DNA of 64,000 nt. Source: FEN-1219 sp036563665 (GTDB taxonomy: Bacteria > Pseudomonadota > Gammaproteobacteria > Steroidobacterales > Rariloculaceae). Position numbers and translations under genes: made by a program. The number at the start of each line of letters is the position of its first letter. Position 1 is the stretch's first letter. This document shows, one piece after another, positions 54,158 to 63,178 of the stretch. The DNA lies in assembly GCA_036563665.1 (NCBI GenBank), contig DATCLY010000041.1, positions 62,001-126,000 on the forward strand. The letters are read 5' to 3'. Under the pieces are notes generated by a model. The model did no database searches. It saw only the letters and a list, made by a program, of their open reading frames with translations, and was not told the origin of the DNA.

Positions 54158-56209
54158 ATGAGCTCGTTTCGCATCGCCTGCGTCGCCATCGCTGCCGCCG
54201 CGTGCGTCGCGGCCGGCGCGCACGCGCAGACCATTCGCCCAGCGCCCGCGTTCCGCGGCAACGACCTCGTCGCGCCGCCCACCGACGGCTGGCCCACGAA
54301 CGGCGGCAACTGGTACAACCAGCGCTACTCGCCGCTCACGCAGATCGATCGCAGCAACGTGGCCCGCCTCAAAGGCGTGTGGCGCACGCATCTCAAAGGG
54401 TCGGGGGTCGGCCCGCAGTACTCGGGCGAGGCGCAACCCATCGTCTACGACGGCGTGATCTACATCGTCACGGGCGCCGACGACGTGTTCGCGCTGTCCG
54501 TCGAGACCGGCGAGATCCTGTGGGAGTATCGCGCGAACCTCGATCCCGCCAACAACGCCGTGTGCTGCGGATGGACCAGCCGCGGCGTGGGGCTCGGCGA
54601 CGGCAAGGTGTACGTCGGTCAGCTCGACGGCAAGCTCGTGGCGCTCGACCAGCGCACGGGCGAAGTCGTGTGGTCCGTGCAGGCCGAGCGCTGGCAGGAG
54701 GGCTACACCATCACGAGCGCGCCGCTCTACTACGACGGCCTCGTGATCACCGGCTTCGCGGGCGGCGAGCGCGGCATCCGCGGCCGCGTGAAGGCCTACG
54801 ACGCCGACGACGGCGAGCTCGTGTGGACCTTCTACACGATCCCGGGCCCCGGGGAATTCGGCCACGACACCTGGCCGCAGGACAACGACGTCTGGATGGA
54901 CGGCGGCGCGCCCGTGTGGCAAACGCCCGCTGTCGATCCCGAGCTCGGGCTGCTGTACTTCGCCACCGGCAATCCGGGCCCCGACTACAACGGCTCCGTG
55001 CGCGCGGGCGACAACCTGTTCTCCGCGTCGATCCTGGCGCTCGACGTGCGCACCGGCGAATACCGCTGGCACTTCCAGCAGGTGCACCACGACATCTGGG
55101 ACTTCGACAGCCCCTCGCCCGTGATCCTGTTCGACCTCGAGATCGACGGCGAGCTGCGCAAGGGCCTCGCGCAGGCGGGCAAGACCGGCTGGGTGTACAT
55201 CCTCGATCGCGTGACGGGCGAGCCTTTGATCGGCATCGAGGAGCGGCCCGTGCCGCAGGAGCCGCGCCAGGCCACGGCGCCCACTCAGCCGCATCCGATC
55301 GGCGATGCGTTCGTGCCGCAGTACATCCCGATTCCGCCGGAGGGCACGAAGCTCGTGAACCAGGGACGGATCTTCACGCCGTACTGGACGGAGCCCGTGC
55401 TCGCGAAGCCCGGCCCGCCGGGCGGCGCCAACTGGCCGCCGAGCTCCTACGATCCCACCACCGGCTACACATACGTCTGCGCGGCGGACCGCATCTGGTC
55501 GTTCTACGCGGAGGAGATCACGGACGAGCGGCCGCCCGAGGGTGCCACGTACATCGCGGGCGGCATCGGCGGCTTCCACATGCGCTCGTTCGGCGTGTTC
55601 GCGGCGCTCGACATGCGCACCAACCGGCTCGTGTGGCAGCAGCACTGGCCGGAGCCGTGCTACAGCGGCTCCATCGTCACGGCCGGCGGTCTCGTGTTCG
55701 TGGGCCGCAGCGACGGCCGGCTCACCGCCCTCGACGCGCGCGACGGCATGAAGCTCTGGGAGTTCCAGACCGGCGCCGGCATGAACGCGCCCGTGAGCAC
55801 GTTCGAGCACGAAGGCAATCAGTACGTGGTGACCTATTCCGCCGGCAACCTGTTCGCGGGCTCGCCCCGGGGCGACAGCGTGTGGCTGTTCGGTCTCGAC
55901 GGCACGCTCGATCCCGTGCCGCCGGCGGGCGCGGTCATGAGCTTCGCGCCGGGGGCGAGCGGCCCGCCGGATCCCGCGAACGGCAGAACCGTGTTCGACA
56001 ACGCGTGCCGATTCTGCCACGGCGAGCGCGGCGAAGGCGGCCACGGCGGCGGGCCGTCGCTCGCGAACGCGCGCGACGGCGCGGCGGTGCTGCAGATCGT
56101 GAGCGAGGGCAGGAACGCGATGCCGGCGTTCAACGGCACGCTGACGCCGCAGCAGATCCGCGACGTCGCCGCGTACGTGACGGAGACGCTGGCGCAAGGC
56201 TCCCCGTAG
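54158..56209 (+). CDS. PQQ-dependent alcohol dehydrogenase with C-terminal cytochrome c (quinohaemoprotein)
   Basis: 683 residues. A signal peptide ends at GAHAQ. The PQQ propeller is closely similar to the protein at 48797 over its whole length, with AVCCGWTSRG and HHDIWDFDSPSPV. An extra C-terminal domain has haem motif CRFCH and distal Met in GRNAMPAF, giving a type II quinohaemoprotein dehydrogenase that can pass electrons to a soluble or membrane cytochrome. It lies 67 bases downstream of the AAA+/PCRF gene. The two dehydrogenases are probably a tandem duplication with later loss or gain of the haem domain. Confidence 0.92.
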   Translation: MSSFRIACVAIAAAACVAAGAHAQTIRPAPAFRGNDLVAPPTDGWPTNGGNWYNQRYSPLTQIDRSNVARLKGVWRTHLKGSGVGPQYSGEAQPIVYDGVIYIVTGADDVFALSVETGEILWEYRANLDPANNAVCCGWTSRGVGLGDGKVYVGQLDGKLVALDQRTGEVVWSVQAERWQEGYTITSAPLYYDGLVITGFAGGERGIRGRVKAYDADDGELVWTFYTIPGPGEFGHDTWPQDNDVWMDGGAPVWQTPAVDPELGLLYFATGNPGPDYNGSVRAGDNLFSASILALDVRTGEYRWHFQQVHHDIWDFDSPSPVILFDLEIDGELRKGLAQAGKTGWVYILDRVTGEPLIGIEERPVPQEPRQATAPTQPHPIGDAFVPQYIPIPPEGTKLVNQGRIFTPYWTEPVLAKPGPPGGANWPPSSYDPTTGYTYVCAADRIWSFYAEEITDERPPEGATYIAGGIGGFHMRSFGVFAALDMRTNRLVWQQHWPEPCYSGSIVTAGGLVFVGRSDGRLTALDARDGMKLWEFQTGAGMNAPVSTFEHEGNQYVVTYSAGNLFAGSPRGDSVWLFGLDGTLDPVPPAGAVMSFAPGASGPPDPANGRTVFDNACRFCHGERGEGGHGGGPSLANARDGAAVLQIVSEGRNAMPAFNGTLTPQQIRDVAAYVTETLAQGSP

Positions 56210-56222
56210 AAGCGAACAAACC

Positions 56223-56298
56223 GTCGCGGCTGGAAAGCCGCTCCCACAGGCTCCGTTCGACGGCCGGGTGGAAGCGGCTTTCCAGCCGCGATCTCTTC
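56223..56298. repeat. Inverted pair of hairpin repeats at a convergent gene end
   Basis: A minus-orientation copy (56223-56247) faces a plus copy (56266-56298). Both keep the GCGGCT/AGCCGC stem and the TTCC loop. They fill the gap between convergent genes and, being inverted, could form one larger stem that ends transcription from both sides. Confidence 0.8.
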
Positions 56299-56300
56299 TC

Positions 56301-56786
56301 TCACCAGTAGCCGATCATGCGTCCGGCCGCGACGGCCGTGAGCCAGCTCGCGAGCGACACGCCGCCCGCCGCCGCGAGCTGCGCGCGCTCGCCGGCGCTG
56401 AGCGCCCGAGCGTGCCGCGCGCGCCACGCGGGCAGCGCATTCAGCACCGCGAAGTTCGCGAGCCCGAGCCCGATGGCGGGAAACTTGATCAACAGGAAAG
56501 GATTGCCGATGTACTCGGTGGCGTTGGTCGTGATCATGCACACGCCGCTCGCCACCGCCACGCAGAAGCCGATCACGGCGAGCGGCATCGTCGGCTTCTC
56601 GAGCGCCGCGAGCGGCACGCGGCGCCACGCGCCGAGCAGGCGCAGATCCAGCACGAGCAGCGAGCCGAACAGGGTCGCGACGCCCAGGATGTGCGTCAGA
56701 TTGAGGACGCCGTAGCTCCAGACCCCGGCGCTCCGCATGGCCCGGCCCAAGGCCGAGGCCTCGAGCCAGGCCAGCAGCCCGTCCAA
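56301..56786 (-). CDS. Small membrane protein of unknown function (DUF6644-like)
   Basis: 161 residues with about four membrane helices (YGVLNLTHILGVATLFGSLLVLDLRLLG; MPLAVIGFCVAVASGVCMITT; ALLIKFPAIGLGLANFAVLNAL-like; a last one near WLTAVAAG). A conserved-looking histidine lies in NLTHILG. I think it belongs to the small membrane proteins often found beside DUF6152 genes, and one lies directly upstream here (25 bases). The start is a TTG at 56786, so the exact N-terminus is uncertain. The function is unknown. Confidence 0.62.
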   Translation of the reverse strand: MDGLLAWLEASALGRAMRSAGVWSYGVLNLTHILGVATLFGSLLVLDLRLLGAWRRVPLAALEKPTMPLAVIGFCVAVASGVCMITTNATEYIGNPFLLIKFPAIGLGLANFAVLNALPAWRARHARALSAGERAQLAAAGGVSLASWLTAVAAGRMIGYW

Positions 56787-56811
56787 ACCGCGTCCCGAGA
56801 CGTCTCAGCGG

Positions 56812-57186
56812 CTAGGAGATGCGGTCCGGGTAGACGTCGTAGTTCTTGCCGTTGTAGGTGACGCGCTCCGTCTTCACCTCGAAGCGCTGCGGGTCGCGGT
56901 TGCGGTGACCGCTGATCGTGACCTCCGCGCCCATCGGGATCACGCCGGCCTTGAGCCCGGCGCGCTCCGTGCGGGCGGGCGGCGCGAGCGTGAGGTCCCA
57001 CACCTGGCCGTTCTCGTCGATGATCTGCATCGTGGCGTGCGGGCCCGCCAGGCTCACGTCGCGGTGGAGCTTGCCGGTGAGCTCGAATTGCTCCTCGCCC
57101 TGCCCCGCCCACCCGTGGTGGGCCGATGCCTGGAACGCGGCGAGCGACAGCGCGGCGGCGCCGAGGAACAGAGAGAACCGTTTCAT
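56812..57186 (-). CDS. DUF6152 family exported protein
   Basis: 124 residues. The signal peptide ends at QASAHHGW, with the same HH after the cleavage site as the paralogue at 17678. The mature part (FELTGKLHRDVSLAGPHATMQI, EVTISGHRNRDPQRFEVKTERV) is an all-beta OB-like domain. The ATG at 57186 follows GGAG and starts the signal peptide. It is upstream of a small membrane protein gene, probably in one transcript. The function is unknown. Confidence 0.8.
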   Translation of the reverse strand: MKRFSLFLGAAALSLAAFQASAHHGWAGQGEEQFELTGKLHRDVSLAGPHATMQIIDENGQVWDLTLAPPARTERAGLKAGVIPMGAEVTISGHRNRDPQRFEVKTERVTYNGKNYDVYPDRIS

Positions 57187-57259
57187 GGCCGACTCCTCTC
57201 GTTGCATTGCCTGCCGTGACCGTCCAACGATACCACAGGCCCTCCCGCCTCTCAGCGGC

Positions 57260-58639
57260 TCAGGCGCCCTTGCCGGCCGCGGCCGCCACGGGACGCGGCG
57301 CGAGCCCGGCGAGCCGCTGCCGGAACTGTCTGCGCAGCAGCACGTAGCTCACGACCGCCTGTAGCCAGACGGTGGCCACCGAGAGGTACCACACCTCCTC
57401 GAGGCGGAAGCCCGGCTGCGCCTGGAGCCAGAACGCGAGCGGCACGAACACCGCGATGCGCGTGGCCGAGGACAGGAGCGCGGGGCGCGTGTTGCCGAGC
57501 CCCTGGAAGATGCCGGAGCACGTGAACACGATGCCCTGGCCCACGAACGTCCAAGAGATGATGTGCAGGAACAGGGCGCCCACCTCCCGCACGGGGGGCT
57601 CGTCGGTGAAGAAGGCCACGAGCAGCTCCGGCCGCCACTGCAGGAGCAGCGCGACGCAGAGCATCACGGCGGTGCTCATGAGCGTGGCCTTGACGAACGT
57701 CTCGCGCACCCGCGCAGCCTGGCCGGCACCGTAGTTCTGACCGGCGATGGGCCCCGCCGCGAACGCGATGGCCATGGCGGGCAGGAAGATGGACTGCATG
57801 ATGCGCGAGCCGATGCCGAAGCCCGCCTGCGCCTCCGCGCCGAAACCGCCGATGACGGCGTAGACCACGCCGAGATAGATGAACATCAGCGCGAACTCGC
57901 CGCCGGCGGGCAGACCGACGGCGAGCATCCGCTGCCACGTCTCGAGCCGGGGCCGCCAGAGCTCCGGGTCGAAGCTCACGTACTTCTCGAGCCTCACGAA
58001 GTACCAGCCCAGCATGACGACGCCGGCGGCCACCGCCAGCGAGCTCGCAAGGCCGGCGCCCGCGACGCCCATGGCGTAGCCCGTGACCCAGCCCGCGATC
58101 AGCACCGGGGCGAGGACGGCGTTCAGCACCACGGTGAGCGATTGCACCACCATCGTCGGCTTCACGATGCCCGTGCCGCGCAGGGCCGACCCCATCGCCA
58201 CGAGCGCGAACTGCAGCGAGAGGCCGGGCAGGAACCAGTAGAGGTACGTCACGCCTTCCGCCCACGCCGCGGCGTCCGCGGCGACGACGCCCACGTACGC
58301 ATCGCTCACGGGATAGCCGACGAGCAGCGTGACCGCCGCGCACAGCCCTGCGAGCAGCAGCGACTGGTTGAACACGAGATTGGCGTCCGCCCGGTCCTTG
58401 CGACCCACGGCCTGCGAGATCAGCGCCACGGCGCCCACGCCCAGCACCTGCGTGAGCGCCATGATCACGAACATGAGCGTGCCCGCCGCGCTCACGCCGG
58501 CGATCGACGCGTCGCCCAGCGCCGCCACGAAGTAGAGGTCGATGAGGAAGTAGAGCGTCTGGAACAGCATGCCGGCGGCGATGGGCGCCGCCATGGCAAG
58601 GATGTTCCGGACGATGGAATCCTGCGTGAGATCCTTCAT
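57260..58639 (-). CDS. MATE family efflux transporter
   Basis: 459 residues and 12 membrane helices in two halves, the standard MATE size. KDLTQDSIVRNILAMAAPIAAGMLFQTLYFLIDLYFVAAL opens the first half and GFGIGSRIMQSIFLPAMAIAFAAGPIAGQNYGAG the second. MATE exporters expel drugs, toxins or flavonoid-like compounds with sodium or protons. The substrate is unknown. The start at 58639 gives the normal N-terminus; a longer frame upstream is rejected. Confidence 0.88.
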   Translation of the reverse strand: MKDLTQDSIVRNILAMAAPIAAGMLFQTLYFLIDLYFVAALGDASIAGVSAAGTLMFVIMALTQVLGVGAVALISQAVGRKDRADANLVFNQSLLLAGLCAAVTLLVGYPVSDAYVGVVAADAAAWAEGVTYLYWFLPGLSLQFALVAMGSALRGTGIVKPTMVVQSLTVVLNAVLAPVLIAGWVTGYAMGVAGAGLASSLAVAAGVVMLGWYFVRLEKYVSFDPELWRPRLETWQRMLAVGLPAGGEFALMFIYLGVVYAVIGGFGAEAQAGFGIGSRIMQSIFLPAMAIAFAAGPIAGQNYGAGQAARVRETFVKATLMSTAVMLCVALLLQWRPELLVAFFTDEPPVREVGALFLHIISWTFVGQGIVFTCSGIFQGLGNTRPALLSSATRIAVFVPLAFWLQAQPGFRLEEVWYLSVATVWLQAVVSYVLLRRQFRQRLAGLAPRPVAAAAGKGA

Positions 58640-58739
58640 GCGCGGGGTCCGGGCGCCGGCGAAAATGGGCGCCAAGCATACCCTCCCGTCCCCGCGAAGG
58701 CGATGGGCGTCGCGGTCTCGGCAGCGCGGACGGTGCGCT

Positions 58740-59963
58740 TCAGGTCGTCTCGGGCTCGGGCGAGCCGCGGTCCCGGAATGGCACACCCAGCACGTCGTGG
58801 ATGAAGTAGCGCGCCACGGGCACGCCGAGCAGCATGCCCCACAGGCCGAACGCGTGGTAGGCGACGTAAAGAATGATCAGCGTGAGCACCGGGTTCAGCT
58901 TCAAGTGCCGCCCGTAGATGAAGGGATTCAGGAAGTAGGCCTCCACCGTGTGGATCACGATGACCATGGCGATGGCCGCCGCGGACAGCGCGAGCCCGCC
59001 GTCGTTGAGCGCCACGAGCACGATGGGCGTGGTGGAGATGAACACGCCGAGCACCGGGATGAAGCTGCACACGAACACGATCACCGACAGCATCGCCACT
59101 AGCGGGATGTCGAGCAGCAGCAGGCCGATCATCGTGAGCACGGTGTTCACGAACGCGATCGATGCCTGCGCCTCGATGGCGCGGCCCACGAGGATGCCGA
59201 ACCGGGCGATCGGCGGCGCCGCCTCCTCGTAGAAGTCGCCCACCTTGGAGCTCCTCAAGCGCTCGATGCCGCGGCGGATGCGCCCGAGGTCGATCAGAAT
59301 GAGAAAGCTGAAGAGCAGCGCGAGCAGCATCGTGGCCGTGCCGCGGTACAGCATGTTGATGACCGAGGGCGCGTAGTCGCGCACGCGCTGGAACTGCTGG
59401 TCCGTGAGCGCGTCGAGGTAGAGCTGGTCCTGGCGGTTGAAGTATTCCGCCACGTGCCCGGTCGGCACGGCGTCAGCCGCCATGGCCGCGGCGAGGTCCT
59501 CCTCGGTGATGGCGAGCCGCGCGCGCTCGGCGAGGAGCCGGCGGTCCACCTCCGCCGCCACGTCGTCGGGCAAGGCGCTGCGCAGGAAGCCCGTGAGCGG
59601 CTGGCGCAGGGTCGGATAGCGCTCCACGAAGCGGTTCTTGGTCTCGATGAGCCGCATCTCAATGGACGGCAGGTTGCCGATCAGGCGGTTCACCTCCGAC
59701 GCCACGCTCGGCACCACGAACCGCACGAAAGAGGCGAGCATCACGAGGAACAGCACGTAGACGAGCGACAACGACAGCCAGTGCGGCAACCTGAGCCTGC
59801 GCTCGCCGAACTGCACGAGGGGCGCGGCGATGATGCAGAGCACGAACGTCAGGAAGACGAGGCCGAAGAAGTCGCGCAGCAGCCACAGCAGCAGGAACAG
59901 GATGACCCAAATGACCACCCGCCGGTTGCGCTGGTAGAACTCGCTGAAGCTGAACGCGGCCAT
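58740..59963 (-). CDS. AI-2E family (PerM/YhhT) permease
   Basis: 407 residues. An early helix pair (VVIWVILFLLLWLLRDFFGLVFL), a long soluble insert (about 90-200, NRLIGNLPSIEMRLIETKNRF), then several helices ending with PLVAMLSVIVFVCSFIPVLGVFISTTPIVLVAL and LNPVLTLIILYVAYHAFGLWGMLLGVPVARYF, which are typical of the family. The proposed roles are export of AI-2-like molecules or sodium/proton exchange. The substrate here is unknown. TATACT near 59973 on the minus strand is a possible -10 box. Confidence 0.88.
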   Translation of the reverse strand: MAAFSFSEFYQRNRRVVIWVILFLLLWLLRDFFGLVFLTFVLCIIAAPLVQFGERRLRLPHWLSLSLVYVLFLVMLASFVRFVVPSVASEVNRLIGNLPSIEMRLIETKNRFVERYPTLRQPLTGFLRSALPDDVAAEVDRRLLAERARLAITEEDLAAAMAADAVPTGHVAEYFNRQDQLYLDALTDQQFQRVRDYAPSVINMLYRGTATMLLALLFSFLILIDLGRIRRGIERLRSSKVGDFYEEAAPPIARFGILVGRAIEAQASIAFVNTVLTMIGLLLLDIPLVAMLSVIVFVCSFIPVLGVFISTTPIVLVALNDGGLALSAAAIAMVIVIHTVEAYFLNPFIYGRHLKLNPVLTLIILYVAYHAFGLWGMLLGVPVARYFIHDVLGVPFRDRGSPEPETT

Positions 59964-60137
59964 GGGTGGCCGCTAGTATACGGGGCGCGCGCAGCCGCGC
60001 ATCCAGCGACGCTCCGACGCCGAGAACGGGGTCACGATCGCGACGCGCGCCGGCCCCCGCGTCCGCCGGCCCGATGCGAGCGTGGTACGTAACCTGCATA
60101 TCGGCGCGGCTCACCCGGCGACGGGAGTGATTCGCGG

Positions 60138-61550
60138 TCAGAAGTCGAAGTCGACGCGCAGCTGCCACCGCTCGACGTCGTCGCGCAGGAAGCGGTTCGG
60201 ATGGTCGTCCTCCGCGTCGAGCGGCACGCCGTAGCTCACGCGCAGCATGCCGATGCGCGGCAGCAGCAGGTCGGCGGCGACGCCTACGGACTGGCGCAGC
60301 GCCGCCGCGTCGAAACCGTAGTCGAGCGGCTGCCCCGCATCGTCGAAGAACGCCACGTCGTCCGTGGCGAACGCGTTGCCCACGTCGTAGAAGAACCCCA
60401 CGCGCAGCCGCTCCCGCCAGCGCTCGGGCCACGGCGTCATGAGCTCCACCTGCCCCGACAGCAGCAGGTTGCCGCCGTAGGGGTTGCCGAGGCTGTCCTT
60501 CGGCCCGAGGCTGCTCTCCCGGTAGCCCCGCACGGAGCGCGGGCCGCCGGCGAACCAGCGAGCGTACGGCGGCATGGACGGCGTGTCCGCCGAGTAGGCG
60601 GCACCGTAGCCCAGGTGCCCGCGCAGGCGCAGCGTCCAGCGCTCGCCCACGGGTCGATAGCGCGCCACCTCGTAATCGAGCGCGTAGTGCTCCACGTCGT
60701 TGCCCGGCACGGCGAGCCGCGCCTCGAGCGACTGCTCGAGGCCGAGCCGCGGGAAGACCGCGCGATCGCGGGTGTCGTAGCGCCAGCCGAACAGGAGGTC
60801 CGCCTCCGCGAGCTCGGCCCGCAGCGAGGATCCCGGGTCGACGTTGCCCCCCACCGCCGTGAGCCAGTCGACGAGCTGGGTGCTCGCGGCGGGGCCCGTG
60901 CCGATGGCGGTGTCGCGCAGCTCGAGGCCGAAGCGCACGCGATGACGCTCGCCGGCCCGCCAGCCGTACTCGAGGAGGGCGCTGTCCACTTTCGCGTCGA
61001 GCGCCGAGCTCTCGGCGTTCAGGCGATCGATCTCGCGCGAGCGCAGCGTGACGGTGCGGCTCACGCCTTCCGGCCGCGCATAGGGCTCGCTGTGCGACAG
61101 CTCCGCGAACGACCAGAAGTCGCTGCCCTCCACGCGCGCCGAGAGCCGCTGGCCCGTGCCGAACAGGTTCTCGTTGATGAAGTAGCCGTGCACGCTGCCG
61201 CGGTCGGACTCGGACCAGCCCCCGCCGCCGCCGTAGCGCCGGGCCGGCGCCTCCTCGATCGTGATGATCACGTCCACCGTGTCCGGCGTGCCGGGCACGG
61301 GGCGCAGCTCCACGCGCGCGGAGGCGACGAACGGCAGCTGCTCGAGCCGGCGGCGCGACTGCTCGAGCGCCACGGTGTTCAGGTACGCGCCCTCGAGCTG
61401 CGTGAGCTCGCGCCGCAGCACCGGGTCCGCGATGCGGGTCACCCCCTCGAGCTCGATGCGCCGCACGTAGATGCGGTCGGGGCCCTGGGCCGCCGCCGGC
61501 ATCGCGAGCAGCCCGAGCAGCAGCGGCGCGAAAGCTGCCGAACGCTTCAT
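60138..61550 (-). CDS. One-POTRA BamA-like (Omp85) outer membrane protein
   Basis: 470 residues with a signal peptide ending at PAAAQ. Residues about 27-100 form a single POTRA domain close to POTRA 5 of BamA (IYVRRIELEGVTRIADPVLRRELTQLEG; RVELRPVPGTPDTVDVIITIEE). A 16-strand-type barrel follows, with the loop 6 motif VRGYR in GGPRSVRGYRESSLGPKD and a terminal aromatic strand (LRVDFDF). Full BamA has five POTRAs and about 800 residues, so this is a reduced paralogue that may insert or export a special set of proteins. It follows glpK by 38 bases. Confidence 0.85.
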   Translation of the reverse strand: MKRSAAFAPLLLGLLAMPAAAQGPDRIYVRRIELEGVTRIADPVLRRELTQLEGAYLNTVALEQSRRRLEQLPFVASARVELRPVPGTPDTVDVIITIEEAPARRYGGGGGWSESDRGSVHGYFINENLFGTGQRLSARVEGSDFWSFAELSHSEPYARPEGVSRTVTLRSREIDRLNAESSALDAKVDSALLEYGWRAGERHRVRFGLELRDTAIGTGPAASTQLVDWLTAVGGNVDPGSSLRAELAEADLLFGWRYDTRDRAVFPRLGLEQSLEARLAVPGNDVEHYALDYEVARYRPVGERWTLRLRGHLGYGAAYSADTPSMPPYARWFAGGPRSVRGYRESSLGPKDSLGNPYGGNLLLSGQVELMTPWPERWRERLRVGFFYDVGNAFATDDVAFFDDAGQPLDYGFDAAALRQSVGVAADLLLPRIGMLRVSYGVPLDAEDDHPNRFLRDDVERWQLRVDFDF

Positions 61551-61588
61551 CGCGTGCACCGGCAGACAAGAATCGGGCCGAGTCCGCC

Positions 61589-63103
61589 CTACTCGGCGGC
61601 GCCCGCCGGCAGCCAGTCGAGGGAGCGCCCGACGGCCTTCTGCCAGAGCGCGAACAGCCGTTCGCGCTCGCCGCTTCTCATGGCCGGCACGAAACGCCGG
61701 TCCGCGGCCCAGTGGCTGCGCAGCTCCTCCTCGCCCGACCACACGCCGACGGCGAGGCCCGCCGCGTACGCGGCGCCGAGCGCGGTGGTCTCGAACACCT
61801 TCGGCCGCACCACGGGCACGCCCAGGATATCCGCCTGGAACTGCATGAGGAGCTCGTTCGCGACCATCCCGCCGTCCACCTTGAGCTCCGCGAGCCGCAG
61901 GCCGGCGTCGCGCTCCATGGCCGCCACCACCTCCCGCGTCTGGTACGCCACGGCCTCGAGCGCGGCGCGCGCGAGGTGGCCGCGGCGGGCGTAGCGGGTG
62001 AGGCCCACGACCAGCCCGCGGGCGCCCGGGTTCCAGTGCGGCGCGAACAGCCCCGAGAACGCCGGCACGAAGTAGACGCCGCCGTTGTCCTCCACCTCGC
62101 GCGCGAGGCGCTCCACGTCGGCGCTGCGCTCGATGAGCCCCAAGTTGTCGCGCAGCCACTGCACGACGGCACCCGCCACGGCGATCGAGCCCTCGAGCGC
62201 GTAGCGCGCGGGCGCCGCGCCGAAGCGGTACGCCACGGTGGTCACGAGGCCCGCCGTGGACTGCACCGGGGCCGTGCCGGTGTTGAGCAGCAGGAAACAT
62301 CCCGTGCCGTAAGTGTTCTTCGCCTCACCGGGCGCGAAGCAGGCCTGGCCCACGAGCGCCGCCTGCTGATCGCCGAGGATGCCGGCGAGCGGCACGCCCC
62401 GCAGCGGCTCGCAGGCGAGCGTGCCGTAGACACCGCTCGACGGCGCGATGGCAGGCAGCGCGGCGCGCGGGATGTCGAAAGCGCCGAGCAGCTCGTCGTC
62501 CCACTCGAGCGTCGCGAGGCTCATGAGCTGCGTGCGGCTCGCGTTGGTCACGTCGGTCACGTGCAGGCCGCCCTGCGGCCCGCCGGTGAGGCTCCACGCG
62601 ATCCACGCGTCCACCGTGCCCGCGAGCGCGTCGCCGGCTTCGGCCTTGCGCCGCGCGTCCGGCACGTGCTCGAGCAGCCAGCGCAGCTTCAGCGCGCTGA
62701 AATAAGTGGCGAGCGGCAGCCCCGTCTTCGCGCGGAAGCGGTCCGGACCGCCGTCGAGCGCGAAAGCGCGCACGTCGTCCGCCACGCGGGTGTCCTGCCA
62801 CACGAGCGCGTTGTGCAGCGGCTCGCCGCTGCGGCGGTCCCACAGCAGCACGGTCTCGCGCTGGTTCGTGATGCCCACCGCCGCCAGGTCCTCGGCGCCG
62901 AGGCCGGCCTGCGCGAGCGCCGCGCGGATCACCTCCTCGGTGTTGCGGCGGATCTCGGCAGCGTCGTGCTCCACCCAGCCCGGCCGGGGATAGACTTGCG
63001 CGTGCTCGCGCTGCGCCAGGGCGACGATCGCGCCGGCCTCGTCGAACACGATGAAGCGGGTGCTGGTCGTGCCTGCATCGATCGCACCGATGTACCTCGC
63101 CAC
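61589..63103 (-). CDS. glpK: Glycerol kinase
   Basis: 504 residues, the standard GlpK length. It phosphorylates glycerol to glycerol 3-phosphate in the cytoplasm. AIDAGTTSTRFIVFD is the first phosphate motif, WVEHDAAEI and GITNQRETVLLWDRRSGEP are FGGY blocks, YGTGCFLLLNTG is the second phosphate motif, and DGGMVANELLMQFQADILG is the adenosine motif. No glpF or glpD is adjacent. It is followed by an outer membrane assembly-like gene, an unusual partner. Confidence 0.93.
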   Translation of the reverse strand: MARYIGAIDAGTTSTRFIVFDEAGAIVALAQREHAQVYPRPGWVEHDAAEIRRNTEEVIRAALAQAGLGAEDLAAVGITNQRETVLLWDRRSGEPLHNALVWQDTRVADDVRAFALDGGPDRFRAKTGLPLATYFSALKLRWLLEHVPDARRKAEAGDALAGTVDAWIAWSLTGGPQGGLHVTDVTNASRTQLMSLATLEWDDELLGAFDIPRAALPAIAPSSGVYGTLACEPLRGVPLAGILGDQQAALVGQACFAPGEAKNTYGTGCFLLLNTGTAPVQSTAGLVTTVAYRFGAAPARYALEGSIAVAGAVVQWLRDNLGLIERSADVERLAREVEDNGGVYFVPAFSGLFAPHWNPGARGLVVGLTRYARRGHLARAALEAVAYQTREVVAAMERDAGLRLAELKVDGGMVANELLMQFQADILGVPVVRPKVFETTALGAAYAAGLAVGVWSGEEELRSHWAADRRFVPAMRSGERERLFALWQKAVGRSLDWLPAGAAE

Positions 63104-63178
63104 CGCCGCTCCTCCTCGCCTCCGAGGCCTCCAATCATGCTACAAATCACGCGTCACATCCGTCGCGGGGGATCCGCA

